DNA of 64,000 bases from an uncultured Clostridia bacterium. Lineage in GTDB: Bacteria > Bacillota > Clostridia > Christensenellales > Borkfalkiaceae. The stretch spans positions 124,001 to 188,000 of the forward strand of contig CASESJ010000001.1 in the NCBI GenBank assembly GCA_949290575.1, read 5' to 3'. Within the stretch, counting starts at the first letter, position 1, and each line of letters opens with the position of its first letter. The translations under genes were made by a program, and so were the position numbers. The notes under the pieces were generated by a model. The model worked only from the letters and a program-made list of their open reading frames with translations. It had not been told where the DNA came from and searched no databases. Shown here piece by piece: positions 18,254 to 24,991 of this stretch.

Positions 18254-19093
18254 ATGAAAATTACTTTTCTCGGCACAGGAGCGGCAGAGGGCGTTCCCGC
18301 AATGTTCTGCAACTGCGATTTCTGCAAAAATGCGCGCCTTGCGGGTGTTGATCAGATGCGTACCCGCTCGCAGGTGCTCGTAGATAATGACCTTTCAATA
18401 GATTTTCCGCCTGAGGCATATTATCATTCTGTGCGTTTCGGGGTAAATCTGTCCTCATTGAGATATATTCTCGTCACGCACTCGCATATGGACCATTTTT
18501 ATGCCCACGACTTTATTCTTCGGGGATATAAATATGCAACTCTGGGCGAACAGGTGCTCGGTATTTACGGCAATGAAGAGGTGTCAAAGGTCTTTTCAGA
18601 ATGCACGGCGAGGGAAATGAAACCCGTCGTCGCTCCCCATGTCAGAGTAAACGTTGTCAGTCCATATAGCGAGTTCGGTTTAGGAGATTACAGAATTTTA
18701 ACCGTTCCAGCGCAGCATTCGGCTGCGGAAAACGCGCTATTGTATTACGTAGAAAAGGGCGGTAAAGGCTATCTTCATCTGTATGACACAGGCAATGTCA
18801 CCGACGAGGCTATAAAATTTCTCAAAGACAGGCGTGCGATAGCAGATGTCGCAGCATACGATTGTACTTTCGGCAACGGCAGCGGCAATCTGAGCGCGCG
18901 GCATATGGGAATTACAGACGTTGAAGATGTCATAGAAAGGTTGCGGAAAGCCGGCGTTGTAAACGATAAAACGATCAGCGTCATAACACATTTTTCGCAC
19001 AACTGCAATCCCACGAAAGAAAATCTTGCTCAATTAGAAAAAAATTACGGCGTTGTAGCGGCATACGACGGCATGACAATTGAAATCCGATGA
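18254..19093 (+). CDS. Metallo-beta-lactamase-fold hydrolase, PhnP-like
   Basis: 279 residues. It begins MKITFLGTGAAEGVP, has the zinc motif THSHMDHF, and carries an early CNCDFC typical of the PhnP branch, whose members are cyclic phosphodiesterases. The substrate is unknown and no phosphonate genes are nearby. The ATG is chosen by family fit. A longer reading from 18215 would run through the dtd terminator. There is no visible ribosome site. Confidence 0.85.
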   Translation: MKITFLGTGAAEGVPAMFCNCDFCKNARLAGVDQMRTRSQVLVDNDLSIDFPPEAYYHSVRFGVNLSSLRYILVTHSHMDHFYAHDFILRGYKYATLGEQVLGIYGNEEVSKVFSECTAREMKPVVAPHVRVNVVSPYSEFGLGDYRILTVPAQHSAAENALLYYVEKGGKGYLHLYDTGNVTDEAIKFLKDRRAIADVAAYDCTFGNGSGNLSARHMGITDVEDVIERLRKAGVVNDKTISVITHFSHNCNPTKENLAQLEKNYGVVAAYDGMTIEIR

Positions 19094-19650
19094 AAATTTT
19101 CAGGCACTTTTTGACAATTACAAAGCACAGAAACAAAGTTATGTTTCATTGCTTCAGGGCAGGACTTGTCTGGCGTGGACTTACCCACGATTTATCCAAA
19201 TATTTGCCGTCGGAGTTTATTCCCGGGGCGAAGTATTATCAGGGCAACAGAAGTCCGCAGGCAAAGGAGAGGGAGCTGTTCGGCTATTCTGCGGCTTGGC
19301 TGCACCATAAGGGAAGAAACAAGCACCATTTCGAATATTGGGTGGACAGCGGAGCGAATAACAGCTTTGTATTTGTAAAAATGCCTGCCGTCTACTTCGG
19401 AGAGATGGTCTGCGACAGAGTTGCGGCGAGCAAAATTTATCTCAAAGATAAGTATACAGATGCCTCGCCTCTGGAGTATTTCAACACCCGAACGAACAAA
19501 CAGGGTATGAACGAGCAGACGTGTAAAGACCTTGAATATTTTTTAACTATGCTCTCCGAGCAGGGCGAAGAGTGCATGTTTAAAGAGCTTAAAAAATTCA
19601 TAAAAGAAAATAGAAGAGCTGAAAGAGCGGCAAAGAAAAAAGCAGACTGA
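19090..19650 (+). CDS. DUF5662 family protein
   Basis: 186 residues, ATGA overlap with the upstream hydrolase, so the two are co-translated. The sequence (HDLSKYLPSEFIP, AAWLHHKGRNKHHFEYW, MPAVYFGEMVCDRVAASK) matches the DUF5662 pattern with conserved His, Asp and Glu that could bind metal, somewhat like HD-type proteins. The function is not known. The C-terminus is Lys/Arg-rich. Confidence 0.8.
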   Translation: MKIFRHFLTITKHRNKVMFHCFRAGLVWRGLTHDLSKYLPSEFIPGAKYYQGNRSPQAKERELFGYSAAWLHHKGRNKHHFEYWVDSGANNSFVFVKMPAVYFGEMVCDRVAASKIYLKDKYTDASPLEYFNTRTNKQGMNEQTCKDLEYFLTMLSEQGEECMFKELKKFIKENRRAERAAKKKAD

Positions 19651-19666
19651 ACGTCTGCTTTTTTCT

Positions 19667-20905
19667 TTATTTTGTGCGGGCAATCTGAGTATTGTCGCTC
19701 GTGCGGCTGCGCAGTTGCCTGACGGGGTGTTCGCTCTCCTGATAGCGATAATCTGCCCCGAATTTTTTTATAGCCTTGTCTATGACCAGGTGTGAAGCGT
19801 TCTTATCCGTATCGCACATAAATTTCTGATAGTCGAAATATCTGTGGTCGGAATTGAGGCGGGCAACGTCTTTATAATCTTTGCCGTCCGCGGTGAGAGT
19901 AACCGTACTTCCGAGCACTCTTCGCACATAGTCCTTATTGCTGCCGAGTTTTAAAAGTTTAGGAAATTCTCCGTCGCCCGTCACGCTGCTGTATGGCTTA
20001 TTTTCATATTTTTTGAGCAGTGCGGCGGCAGTTTTAAGGTGGCAGACCTCCATTTTGAAGTGCTCGTTCCAGATTTTTTTGATTGAAGCGTCGCTTTCGT
20101 CCTCATATGCCGAATAATACAGCCAGCACTCGCAGTATTCGTGCATGACCCATTGCTCAAGCCAGGTCATATCGGGGTCTTTTAAGCTTTCGTACTGCGT
20201 AACGTGAGCTTCCTCTATCATTGCGATTTCCGCATACAGCTTTCTGCCCAGATCATTTTTATACCACTGGGCAATATTCATATAGTAGTTCATCGTCTGT
20301 TGCTCGGCGGCAGTGATGGTGGAGGCAACCAGTTTGGAATATAAATCGGCAGTTTTTGCGTCAAGATGAGGTTTTATATCGTCTGCGGGGAAGCGATGTT
20401 CGGCGATTGTCGGACGACCTGGCATAATTTCCGTCATCTTGCCGACAAGCGTGTCAGCCTCAATTCCCTTATCCGTTTTAAGAAGGTTTGCATACCTGTA
20501 CAGGTGGTCAAAATCTTCCAAAAGCGCGAAATTGAGAGCTTTTATGTTGTTTTCGTCCCTCTCGTTGCGAGCGAGAGCGGCTGTGAGGTCTACGGCGAGC
20601 TGCTCGTAGCCTATCGTCGTTTCGAGTATACTCTCATTTATAGGCTTAAGGCAGCTTATTCTCTTCTGCTGTTGCTGTTCCTGACGTCTTATTATGGCAA
20701 GCGCGTCAAGAATTTCGGGTTCAGAGCAGTGCCTTGCAAACTGGTGCATGAACCAGGCACTCTCAAACTCAGTGCCGTTCATAAGTATGACGCGCGTTTT
20801 GGTATAGGGCGACGTCGTATTTTTATTGTAGCTCTTAGGATAGAGCTTTTTGATAGGTAAAAAGTTTTTGTCCAGACTTCTGCATTTTTCTTTAAAAGGG
20901 TTCAT
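19667..20905 (-). CDS. Ferritin-like, probable di-metal protein of unknown function
   Basis: 412 residues, starting at an ATG with AAGGAGA just upstream. Helices carry the Glu/His spacing of ferritin-like bundles: ESAWFMHQFARH, EDFDHLYRYANLL, MIEEAHVTQYE, HEYCECWLYYSAYEDE, and EHFKMEVCHLKTA. Two four-helix bundles in tandem are possible. There is no signal peptide. A role in peroxide or metal handling would fit the rubrerythrin and flavodiiron genes elsewhere in the window, but this is inference. Confidence 0.65.
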   Translation of the reverse strand: MNPFKEKCRSLDKNFLPIKKLYPKSYNKNTTSPYTKTRVILMNGTEFESAWFMHQFARHCSEPEILDALAIIRRQEQQQQKRISCLKPINESILETTIGYEQLAVDLTAALARNERDENNIKALNFALLEDFDHLYRYANLLKTDKGIEADTLVGKMTEIMPGRPTIAEHRFPADDIKPHLDAKTADLYSKLVASTITAAEQQTMNYYMNIAQWYKNDLGRKLYAEIAMIEEAHVTQYESLKDPDMTWLEQWVMHEYCECWLYYSAYEDESDASIKKIWNEHFKMEVCHLKTAAALLKKYENKPYSSVTGDGEFPKLLKLGSNKDYVRRVLGSTVTLTADGKDYKDVARLNSDHRYFDYQKFMCDTDKNASHLVIDKAIKKFGADYRYQESEHPVRQLRSRTSDNTQIARTK

Positions 20906-20985
20906 AACGTTCTCCTTAAAATATTTGTTGACAATATTTTTTTATTTAAACGCAAAATAGACTTTTCTTTTCGATATTAATGTGG

Positions 20986-20991
20986 TATATT
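20986..20991 (+). promoter_or_regulatory. -10 element of tRNA-Gly promoter
   Basis: TATATT with TGG directly before it. The -35 (TTTTCT at 20963) is weak. It lies 13 bases before the tRNA. Confidence 0.5.
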
Positions 20992-21004
20992 AAATGCAGT
21001 CAAT

Positions 21005-21079
21005 GCAGGCGTCGCCTATCGGTATGGCGTCAGCTTCCCAAGCTGATTTCGGCGGGTTCGACTCCCGTCGCCTGCTCCA
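21005..21079 (+). tRNA. tRNA-Gly(CCC)
   Basis: Cloverleaf readable: acceptor GCAGGCG/CGCCTGC, anticodon stem TCAGC/GCTGA with loop TTCCCAA (anticodon CCC), T-arm GCGGG TTCGACT CCCGT, discriminator T and encoded CCA. G1-C72, C2-G71 and U73 fit bacterial tRNA-Gly. It reads GGG. Confidence 0.95.
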
Positions 21080-21086
21080 AAAAAAG

Positions 21087-21115
21087 CAGCACCCGAAAGG
21101 GTGCTGTAATTTTTT
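21087..21115 (+). terminator. Terminator after tRNA-Gly
   Basis: 8-bp stem CAGCACCC / GGGTGCTG with a GAAA tetraloop, then TAATTTTTT. Confidence 0.9.
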
Positions 21116-21133
21116 GGAAATTCAGAAAGCATA

Positions 21134-21235
21134 CGGGAGTCGAGGGGAGGGAAGTCGGCGGGCTCTACCGCCGACAAAACAGTCCGGTGGACTGTTTTCC
21201 GTGCGCCGTGCTCAAGCGGCGACCCCCGTCGCCTG
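21134..21235. repeat. Hairpin-rich element bounded by a copy of the tRNA-Gly 3' end
   Basis: Adjacent perfect hairpins: GTCGGCGG/CCGCCGAC (21154-21175), AAAACAGTCC/GGACTGTTTT (21176-21198), then CGCCG/CGGCG (21204-21221) overlapping GGCGAC/GTCGCC (21218-21233). The element ends with CCCGTCGCCTG (21225-21235), an exact copy of 21064-21074 in the tRNA. CGGGAGTCGA at 21134-21143 is the reverse complement of the tRNA T-arm at 21058-21067. It may be a dispersed tRNA-associated repeat or a relic of integration. Confidence 0.65.
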
Positions 21236-21470
21236 TTTCCTTATGTGAACTCAGAAACGTAAGTGACTATTGTCGGATACATTGGCGAATATAACCATAG
21301 TCTGTGTCAAATGAGAAGCGTTCCTAAACTGATGTAGTAATTTTATTCAGCGCAATAAATGTGTTGCGTCAATATATGTGCATAATTTTCACGGTATGAG
21401 TGCTTTAAACAACAGATAAATTGAGGTCAAAAAAATTATTAAAATTTTTAAAAATAATGTGTAAAATCAG
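21236..21470. other. Gene-free AT-rich interval between two tRNAs
   Basis: I see no credible coding region, riboswitch or repeat here. The only clear signal is the tRNA-Pro promoter just after it. Confidence 0.6.
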
Positions 21471-21499
21471 TTGGCATTTTGATTTATTTTAAGTATAAT
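21471..21499 (+). promoter_or_regulatory. Promoter of tRNA-Pro
   Basis: TTGGCA, 17-base spacer, TATAAT, 22 bases before the tRNA. Confidence 0.85.
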
Positions 21500-21521
21500 A
21501 ATAAAAGTCAAATCGAAATAT

Positions 21522-21598
21522 TGAGGTGTAGCGCAGTTTGGTAGCGCGTCTGGTTAGGGACCAGAAGGTCGTGGGTTCAAGTCCCGTCACCTCAACCA
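21522..21598 (+). tRNA. tRNA-Pro(AGG)
   Basis: Acceptor TGAGGTG/CACCTCA, D-arm GCGC AGTTTGGTA GCGC, anticodon stem TCTGG/CCAGA with loop TTAGGGA, discriminator A, encoded CCA. The anticodon is AGG with G37, as expected for proline. Most bacterial tRNA-Pro have UGG, GGG or CGG and a C1-G72 pair; here the first pair is U1-A72. Confidence 0.92.
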
Positions 21599-21602
21599 TA
21601 GA

Positions 21603-21632
21603 AAAGTCCGCCTTTTAAGACGGACTTTAACT
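21603..21632 (+). terminator. Terminator after tRNA-Pro
   Basis: 8-bp stem AAAGTCCG / CGGACTTT (21603-21610, 21621-21628) followed by a moderately T-rich stretch. Confidence 0.7.
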
Positions 21633-21702
21633 TATTTAAAATATTTTTTGCATTAAGTCGCAGAGCAGAGAATATTAAAATACATAGCGACTGATATAGA
21701 AT

Positions 21703-22323
21703 ATGTGGACCTGGGAACTGATTTTATCTATTTTTCTCATTGGCGTATCGCTCTCGATGGACGCTTTCGCCGTTTCGATATGCGACGGTATGTGCTACAC
21801 AGACCTCAATAAGCGCAAAGGCGGTGTAATATCGGCAGCGTTCGGCATTTTCCAGATGGGCATGCCACTGATTGGTTTTTTTGTGGCTTTTGCCCTTTCG
21901 CAGGTAATAAATACCGAGTATATCGATATGTTTGACCACTGGGTCGCTTTTGCTCTGCTGGCTTTTGTCGGCGGCAAGATGATATTCGATGCCGTGCGCG
22001 AAATGCGTCATCCCGAAGAGCAACTTTCTGAAAAACGTTTTTCTCTTCTCGAAGTTACCGTACAGGCAGTCGCTACAAGTATTGACGCTTTGGCGGTAGG
22101 CATAGGCATGATTGCAATGTATTCAGACGGCGTCACCGAAGTTACCGTCTGGGGATATACAGCAATAATAGGAGCTACAACATTTTTAATATCGGTTGCA
22201 GGCGTATTCCTCGGAACGAGAGTGGGTAAACTCTTTCAGCGCAAGACCTCTCTTGCAAGAGTTCTGGGCGGAGTTATTCTCGTTGGTATAGGTCTCAAGA
22301 TATTAATCGAAGGGCTGCTTTAA
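21703..22323 (+). CDS. mntP: Manganese efflux pump MntP
   Basis: 206 residues with six predicted membrane helices in two homologous halves, each with an Asp-containing motif (LSMDAFAVSICDG and ATSIDALAVGIG). MntP exports Mn2+. No yybP-ykoY manganese riboswitch is visible upstream; the gap to the tRNA-Pro terminator is only about 70 bases. The ATG at 21703 has no clear ribosome site. Its 3' end overlaps that of convergent murG by 21 bases. Confidence 0.93.
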   Translation: MWTWELILSIFLIGVSLSMDAFAVSICDGMCYTDLNKRKGGVISAAFGIFQMGMPLIGFFVAFALSQVINTEYIDMFDHWVAFALLAFVGGKMIFDAVREMRHPEEQLSEKRFSLLEVTVQAVATSIDALAVGIGMIAMYSDGVTEVTVWGYTAIIGATTFLISVAGVFLGTRVGKLFQRKTSLARVLGGVILVGIGLKILIEGLL

Positions 22324-23352
22324 CGCGCTTTCAATTTCCTGAATAATTCTTTCGTTGCCGCGATTAAAGATATTTTCTTTAAGCGCGGCTTTTAATTTTT
22401 TGTCCGCAATCAGTTCGTCTATCGCAGATTTTAAAGAAGAGGTGGTAAGTTCGCTCTCTTTTAATATTCTGCATAGCCCGCGCTCCTCGAAATATCGGGC
22501 ATTTTCCACCTGGTCGCCGCGGCTTGCGCCGTTTTCGAGAGGAATGAACAGAGTGGGTATTTTGAGCGCGATAAGTTCGTTTGCGGCGTTCGCTCCGCAG
22601 CGTGAGACCGCATAGTCTGCGCAGGCATAGACTTCGCCCATATCTTCGGCAAATTCAAGCTGCTTATAACCGTAAAGGCTCGAATAGACCGTGTTTCCCT
22701 TGCCGCAGATATGCAGAATATTGTAACTTCTGCACAGTTCGGTAATGCAGCCTCTCAAAGCTCTGTTGATTGCGGCAGAGCCTGAACCACCGCCAAAGAC
22801 GAGAACGGTGGGGCGCAGATCGCAGCCGAACGCGCGTTTCGCCATAATTCTGTCGCGCCCGAACAGCTCTTCCCTCAGAGGGGTGCCCGTGTATACTCCG
22901 TTCCGGAGTTTTGACGCCGTCGAGGGGAAGGCTGTCAGCACTCTGCGGCATTTTGGTGCTATTAGCTTATTTGCCAGACCGAGACTGAGGTCGGACTCGT
23001 GCGTGAGAACGGGTATGCCCAGTTCCTTTGCGGCAACGGCGGGAGGGTAGGAGACATAACCTCCCTTGCAGAACAATAAATCAGGTGTGGCGTCTTTAAG
23101 AATTTCTTTGCATTGTTTTACGCTTTTACAGATTTTTGCGGGAATTTTCAGATTGCAAAGTACCTTTCCGCGCACTAATTTTACCCCGTCGAAGGAGTAG
23201 TACTTTATGTGTTTGTTTTTGCAAATGTTTCTTTCAATGCCGTCGGTGCCTATATAACTTATTTCAAACTGCCCTTTAAGCTGGTCGCAAAGGGCGATGT
23301 TCGGTATTACGTGTCCGGCGCTTCCTCCGCCGCAGAACATAATTTTTTTCAT
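22303..23352 (-). CDS. murG: MurG-family UDP-GlcNAc:undecaprenyl-PP-MurNAc-peptide GlcNAc transferase
   Basis: Converts lipid I to lipid II at the inner face of the membrane. 349 residues, GT-B fold. The N-terminus is MKKIMFCGGGSAGHVIPN; the acceptor region is KGGYVSYPPAVAAKELGIP followed by THESD (canonical MurG has HEQN, while HESD occurs in the MurG2-like branch). The donor site includes FGGGSGS and FIPLENGA. It lies about 40 kb from the dcw cluster, which lacks murG at its usual place after ftsW. It may be the only copy or a second MurG. Confidence 0.85.
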   Translation of the reverse strand: MKKIMFCGGGSAGHVIPNIALCDQLKGQFEISYIGTDGIERNICKNKHIKYYSFDGVKLVRGKVLCNLKIPAKICKSVKQCKEILKDATPDLLFCKGGYVSYPPAVAAKELGIPVLTHESDLSLGLANKLIAPKCRRVLTAFPSTASKLRNGVYTGTPLREELFGRDRIMAKRAFGCDLRPTVLVFGGGSGSAAINRALRGCITELCRSYNILHICGKGNTVYSSLYGYKQLEFAEDMGEVYACADYAVSRCGANAANELIALKIPTLFIPLENGASRGDQVENARYFEERGLCRILKESELTTSSLKSAIDELIADKKLKAALKENIFNRGNERIIQEIESALKQPFD

Positions 23353-23358
23353 ATCTTT

Positions 23359-23389
23359 ATTATATTTAATTAAAGGAAAAATTATGAAA
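23359..23389 (-). promoter_or_regulatory. Probable murG promoter, near-leaderless
   Basis: On the minus strand TTCATA, 18-base spacer, TATAAT, with only 6 bases between the -10 and the murG ATG. No ribosome site is visible. Confidence 0.5.
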
Positions 23390-23420
23390 AAATGACGCCG
23401 CGCTGACGCGGCGTCATTTT
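23389..23420 (-). terminator. Terminator after the TetR gene
   Basis: Stem ATGACGCCGCG / CGCGGCGTCAT with loop CTGA (23392-23417), followed on the minus strand by TTTTTTC. Confidence 0.85.
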
Positions 23421-23428
23421 AATTTAAG

Positions 23429-24004
23429 TCAATAGCACTGTTTAAGTTTTTGTATCGTGCATTGGGTAAGTTCGCTTATCTTTCTGCACAGAGTGTCGAG
23501 AGGCATAGAACTTTCATTGTCAGACCATCTGACGTATGTATCAATTATGCCCGAAGTTATAAAGGTCAGAGATAATTTTATGTCGGTGACGTCGTCTAAA
23601 GCGCGCCTGTTCATTGCGCTCTGCAGACCCTTTTCGACAAAGAGTTTTTTGATTTTATAAGACAGATAACCCGAACACTTGGAATGAAGAAAGAAATTTT
23701 TGAAAGTCTGGTCCTTATCTATTGCATTTGTGAAGCTGACGAGCAGTCTGTATGTGCTTTCATAGGGATTGTCCGTATCAAAGTTTTCAATGCATGAATA
23801 AATATTGTCGCCCATTTCGCGCTCAATGTCGTTCATTACGTCTCTGGCGTCGCTGTAGTGCAGATAGAAGGTGGAGCGATTTATGAAAGCTTTTTCGGCT
23901 ATATCGGACACGGTAATTTTTTCTATGTCCTTGTCCATTGTGAGCAGCATAAAAGCTTCTCTTATAGCCCTCTGAGTTTTGATAATTCTTTTGTCGACAG
24001 GCAT
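23429..24004 (-). CDS. TetR-family transcriptional regulator
   Basis: 191 residues from the ATG at 24004. Helix-turn-helix at about 22-45 (ITVSDIAEKAFINRSTFYLHY) and a ligand-binding C-terminal domain of the Firmicutes TetR_C type. An upstream in-frame start would add 25 residues from the promoter region and is rejected. The gene is divergent from a small membrane-protein gene. A 15-bp palindrome covers its -10, so autorepression is likely. It is not co-transcribed with murG. Confidence 0.88.
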   Translation of the reverse strand: MPVDKRIIKTQRAIREAFMLLTMDKDIEKITVSDIAEKAFINRSTFYLHYSDARDVMNDIEREMGDNIYSCIENFDTDNPYESTYRLLVSFTNAIDKDQTFKNFFLHSKCSGYLSYKIKKLFVEKGLQSAMNRRALDDVTDIKLSLTFITSGIIDTYVRWSDNESSMPLDTLCRKISELTQCTIQKLKQCY

Positions 24005-24029
24005 AATATAAATAACCGCCAAACGTATT

Positions 24030-24044
24030 TTGTATATTATACAA
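24030..24044. promoter_or_regulatory. Probable TetR operator
   Basis: Perfect palindrome TTGTATA-T-TATACAA centred on the -10 of the tetR promoter. A second inverted repeat TATACA-N9-TGTATA (24038-24058) overlaps it and spans the tetR spacer. Confidence 0.65.
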
Positions 24045-24064
24045 CACTGCGGTGTATAAATCAA
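24036..24064 (-). promoter_or_regulatory. Promoter of the TetR gene
   Basis: Minus strand TTGATT, 17-base spacer, TATAAT. Its -35 is 8 bases from the -35 of the divergent promoter. Confidence 0.75.
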
Positions 24065-24072
24065 TTTAAAAG

Positions 24073-24101
24073 TTGACAATTTTATGTTTTGGTAGTAATA
24101 T
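24073..24101 (+). promoter_or_regulatory. Promoter of small membrane protein gene, leaderless
   Basis: TTGACA, 17-base spacer, TAATAT, then 6 bases and the ATG. No ribosome site fits, so translation probably starts at the mRNA 5' end. Confidence 0.8.
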
Positions 24102-24107
24102 TTAATT

Positions 24108-24461
24108 ATGGAAGCTTGTTATATAGTCATGATTTGTTCCGCGGTAATTTTTGCTGCGCTTGTCGGGCTCTTCATATTTCTGACGGTAAAAAGGCGTCGC
24201 AAAGAAGAAGAGGCTGAAAAGGTCCTCGAAAATGCGTATGCGGATAAAAATCTTGCTAAAATGGAATATGACATTGCCTTTTACGACGAAGAAACGTACA
24301 GGCTGATGCGCGGCAACAGTCAGGTTACTATGGACGAAATAATTTCGGACAATGCGTCGTCGGAGGCAGGTGCTGACAACCAGCCCTCTGCCGAAGGCGC
24401 GATTTTTGCAAAAATCGATTCCGAGGGAGTGGAGGAGATTACGGGCAGATTTAAAAAGTGA
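24108..24461 (+). CDS. Small single-pass membrane protein, unknown
   Basis: 117 residues. An N-terminal helix (about 5-27, IVMICSAVIFAALVGLFIFL) is followed by a basic KRRRK stop-transfer and an acidic soluble tail, giving a cytoplasmic tail by the positive-inside rule. I do not recognise the family. It is divergent from the TetR regulator with shared regulatory DNA, so it is the likely TetR target, possibly a stress-responsive membrane protein. Confidence 0.6.
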   Translation: MEACYIVMICSAVIFAALVGLFIFLTVKRRRKEEEAEKVLENAYADKNLAKMEYDIAFYDEETYRLMRGNSQVTMDEIISDNASSEAGADNQPSAEGAIFAKIDSEGVEEITGRFKK

Positions 24462-24467
24462 GAAAAT

Positions 24468-24500
24468 GCGGCGGAGAACATTTTGTTCTCCGCCGCTTTA
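24468..24500. terminator. Bidirectional terminator
   Basis: Perfect 13-bp stem GCGGCGGAGAACA / TGTTCTCCGCCGC (24468-24480, 24484-24496), loop TTT. It serves the convergent genes on both sides. Confidence 0.85.
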
Positions 24501-24502
24501 AA

Positions 24503-24916
24503 TTATTGTGCTTCAAAAATCATGGTGAGCTGTTTTGAAAGTATGGGCATGGAAATTACAAACTTTCCGTTTTCAATTTTTGTTTTCTGCCTGAAAGTAA
24601 ATCCGAGAATGCCCATTTCGGCTGACAGACAGCCTGTTCTATCGTCATATTCATAATTGCACTCACGTACATATTTTTTTCTGCCCTTCCGCTGCATTTC
24701 GAAAATAAGTTTATCGCTGTCGGTTATAATTATCTTCAGATAGTCATAATCTTCCAGAAGGTCCGTATCCCCGAGCCTTGCCATCGTGCAGTCATAAGTT
24801 GCGGCATAAGGCTTTGTCAGAGTTTTCAGTGAAGAGTGAGGGTCTAAAGTGAAGGCGCAGGAAAAAATGACTGTGAGAACGCACAGAATAACAGCGCATA
24901 CCGTTGCTTTTTTCAT
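24503..24916 (-). CDS. Secreted protein, unknown
   Basis: 137 residues from ATG 24916 (a TTG at 24922 is also possible). MKKATVCAVILCVLTVIFSCAF is a signal peptide; the Cys near the end could be a weak lipobox. The mature part is small and mixed alpha/beta, with no motif I recognise. Upstream is the fba terminator, so the gene is transcribed on its own. No clear ribosome site. Confidence 0.6.
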   Translation of the reverse strand: MKKATVCAVILCVLTVIFSCAFTLDPHSSLKTLTKPYAATYDCTMARLGDTDLLEDYDYLKIIITDSDKLIFEMQRKGRKKYVRECNYEYDDRTGCLSAEMGILGFTFRQKTKIENGKFVISMPILSKQLTMIFEAQ

Positions 24917-24957
24917 AAGCAAAGTATGCGCCGTATCATAAAAATTATTTAAACTAT

Positions 24958-24986
24958 AAAAAAGCGCCGATTTAAATCGACGCTTT
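24958..24986 (-). terminator. Terminator after fba
   Basis: Near-perfect palindrome around CGATTTAAATCG with AAAGCG/CGCTTT arms; on the minus strand it is followed by a run of T. Confidence 0.75.
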
Positions 24987-24991
24987 CAAAA

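Noticed and set aside
20980..21294. Short open frames running across tRNA-Gly and the hairpin element
   Set aside because: They translate the tRNA and inverted repeats; not credible proteins.
21600..21702. yybP-ykoY manganese riboswitch ahead of mntP
   Set aside because: The gap is too short and the conserved riboswitch motifs are absent.
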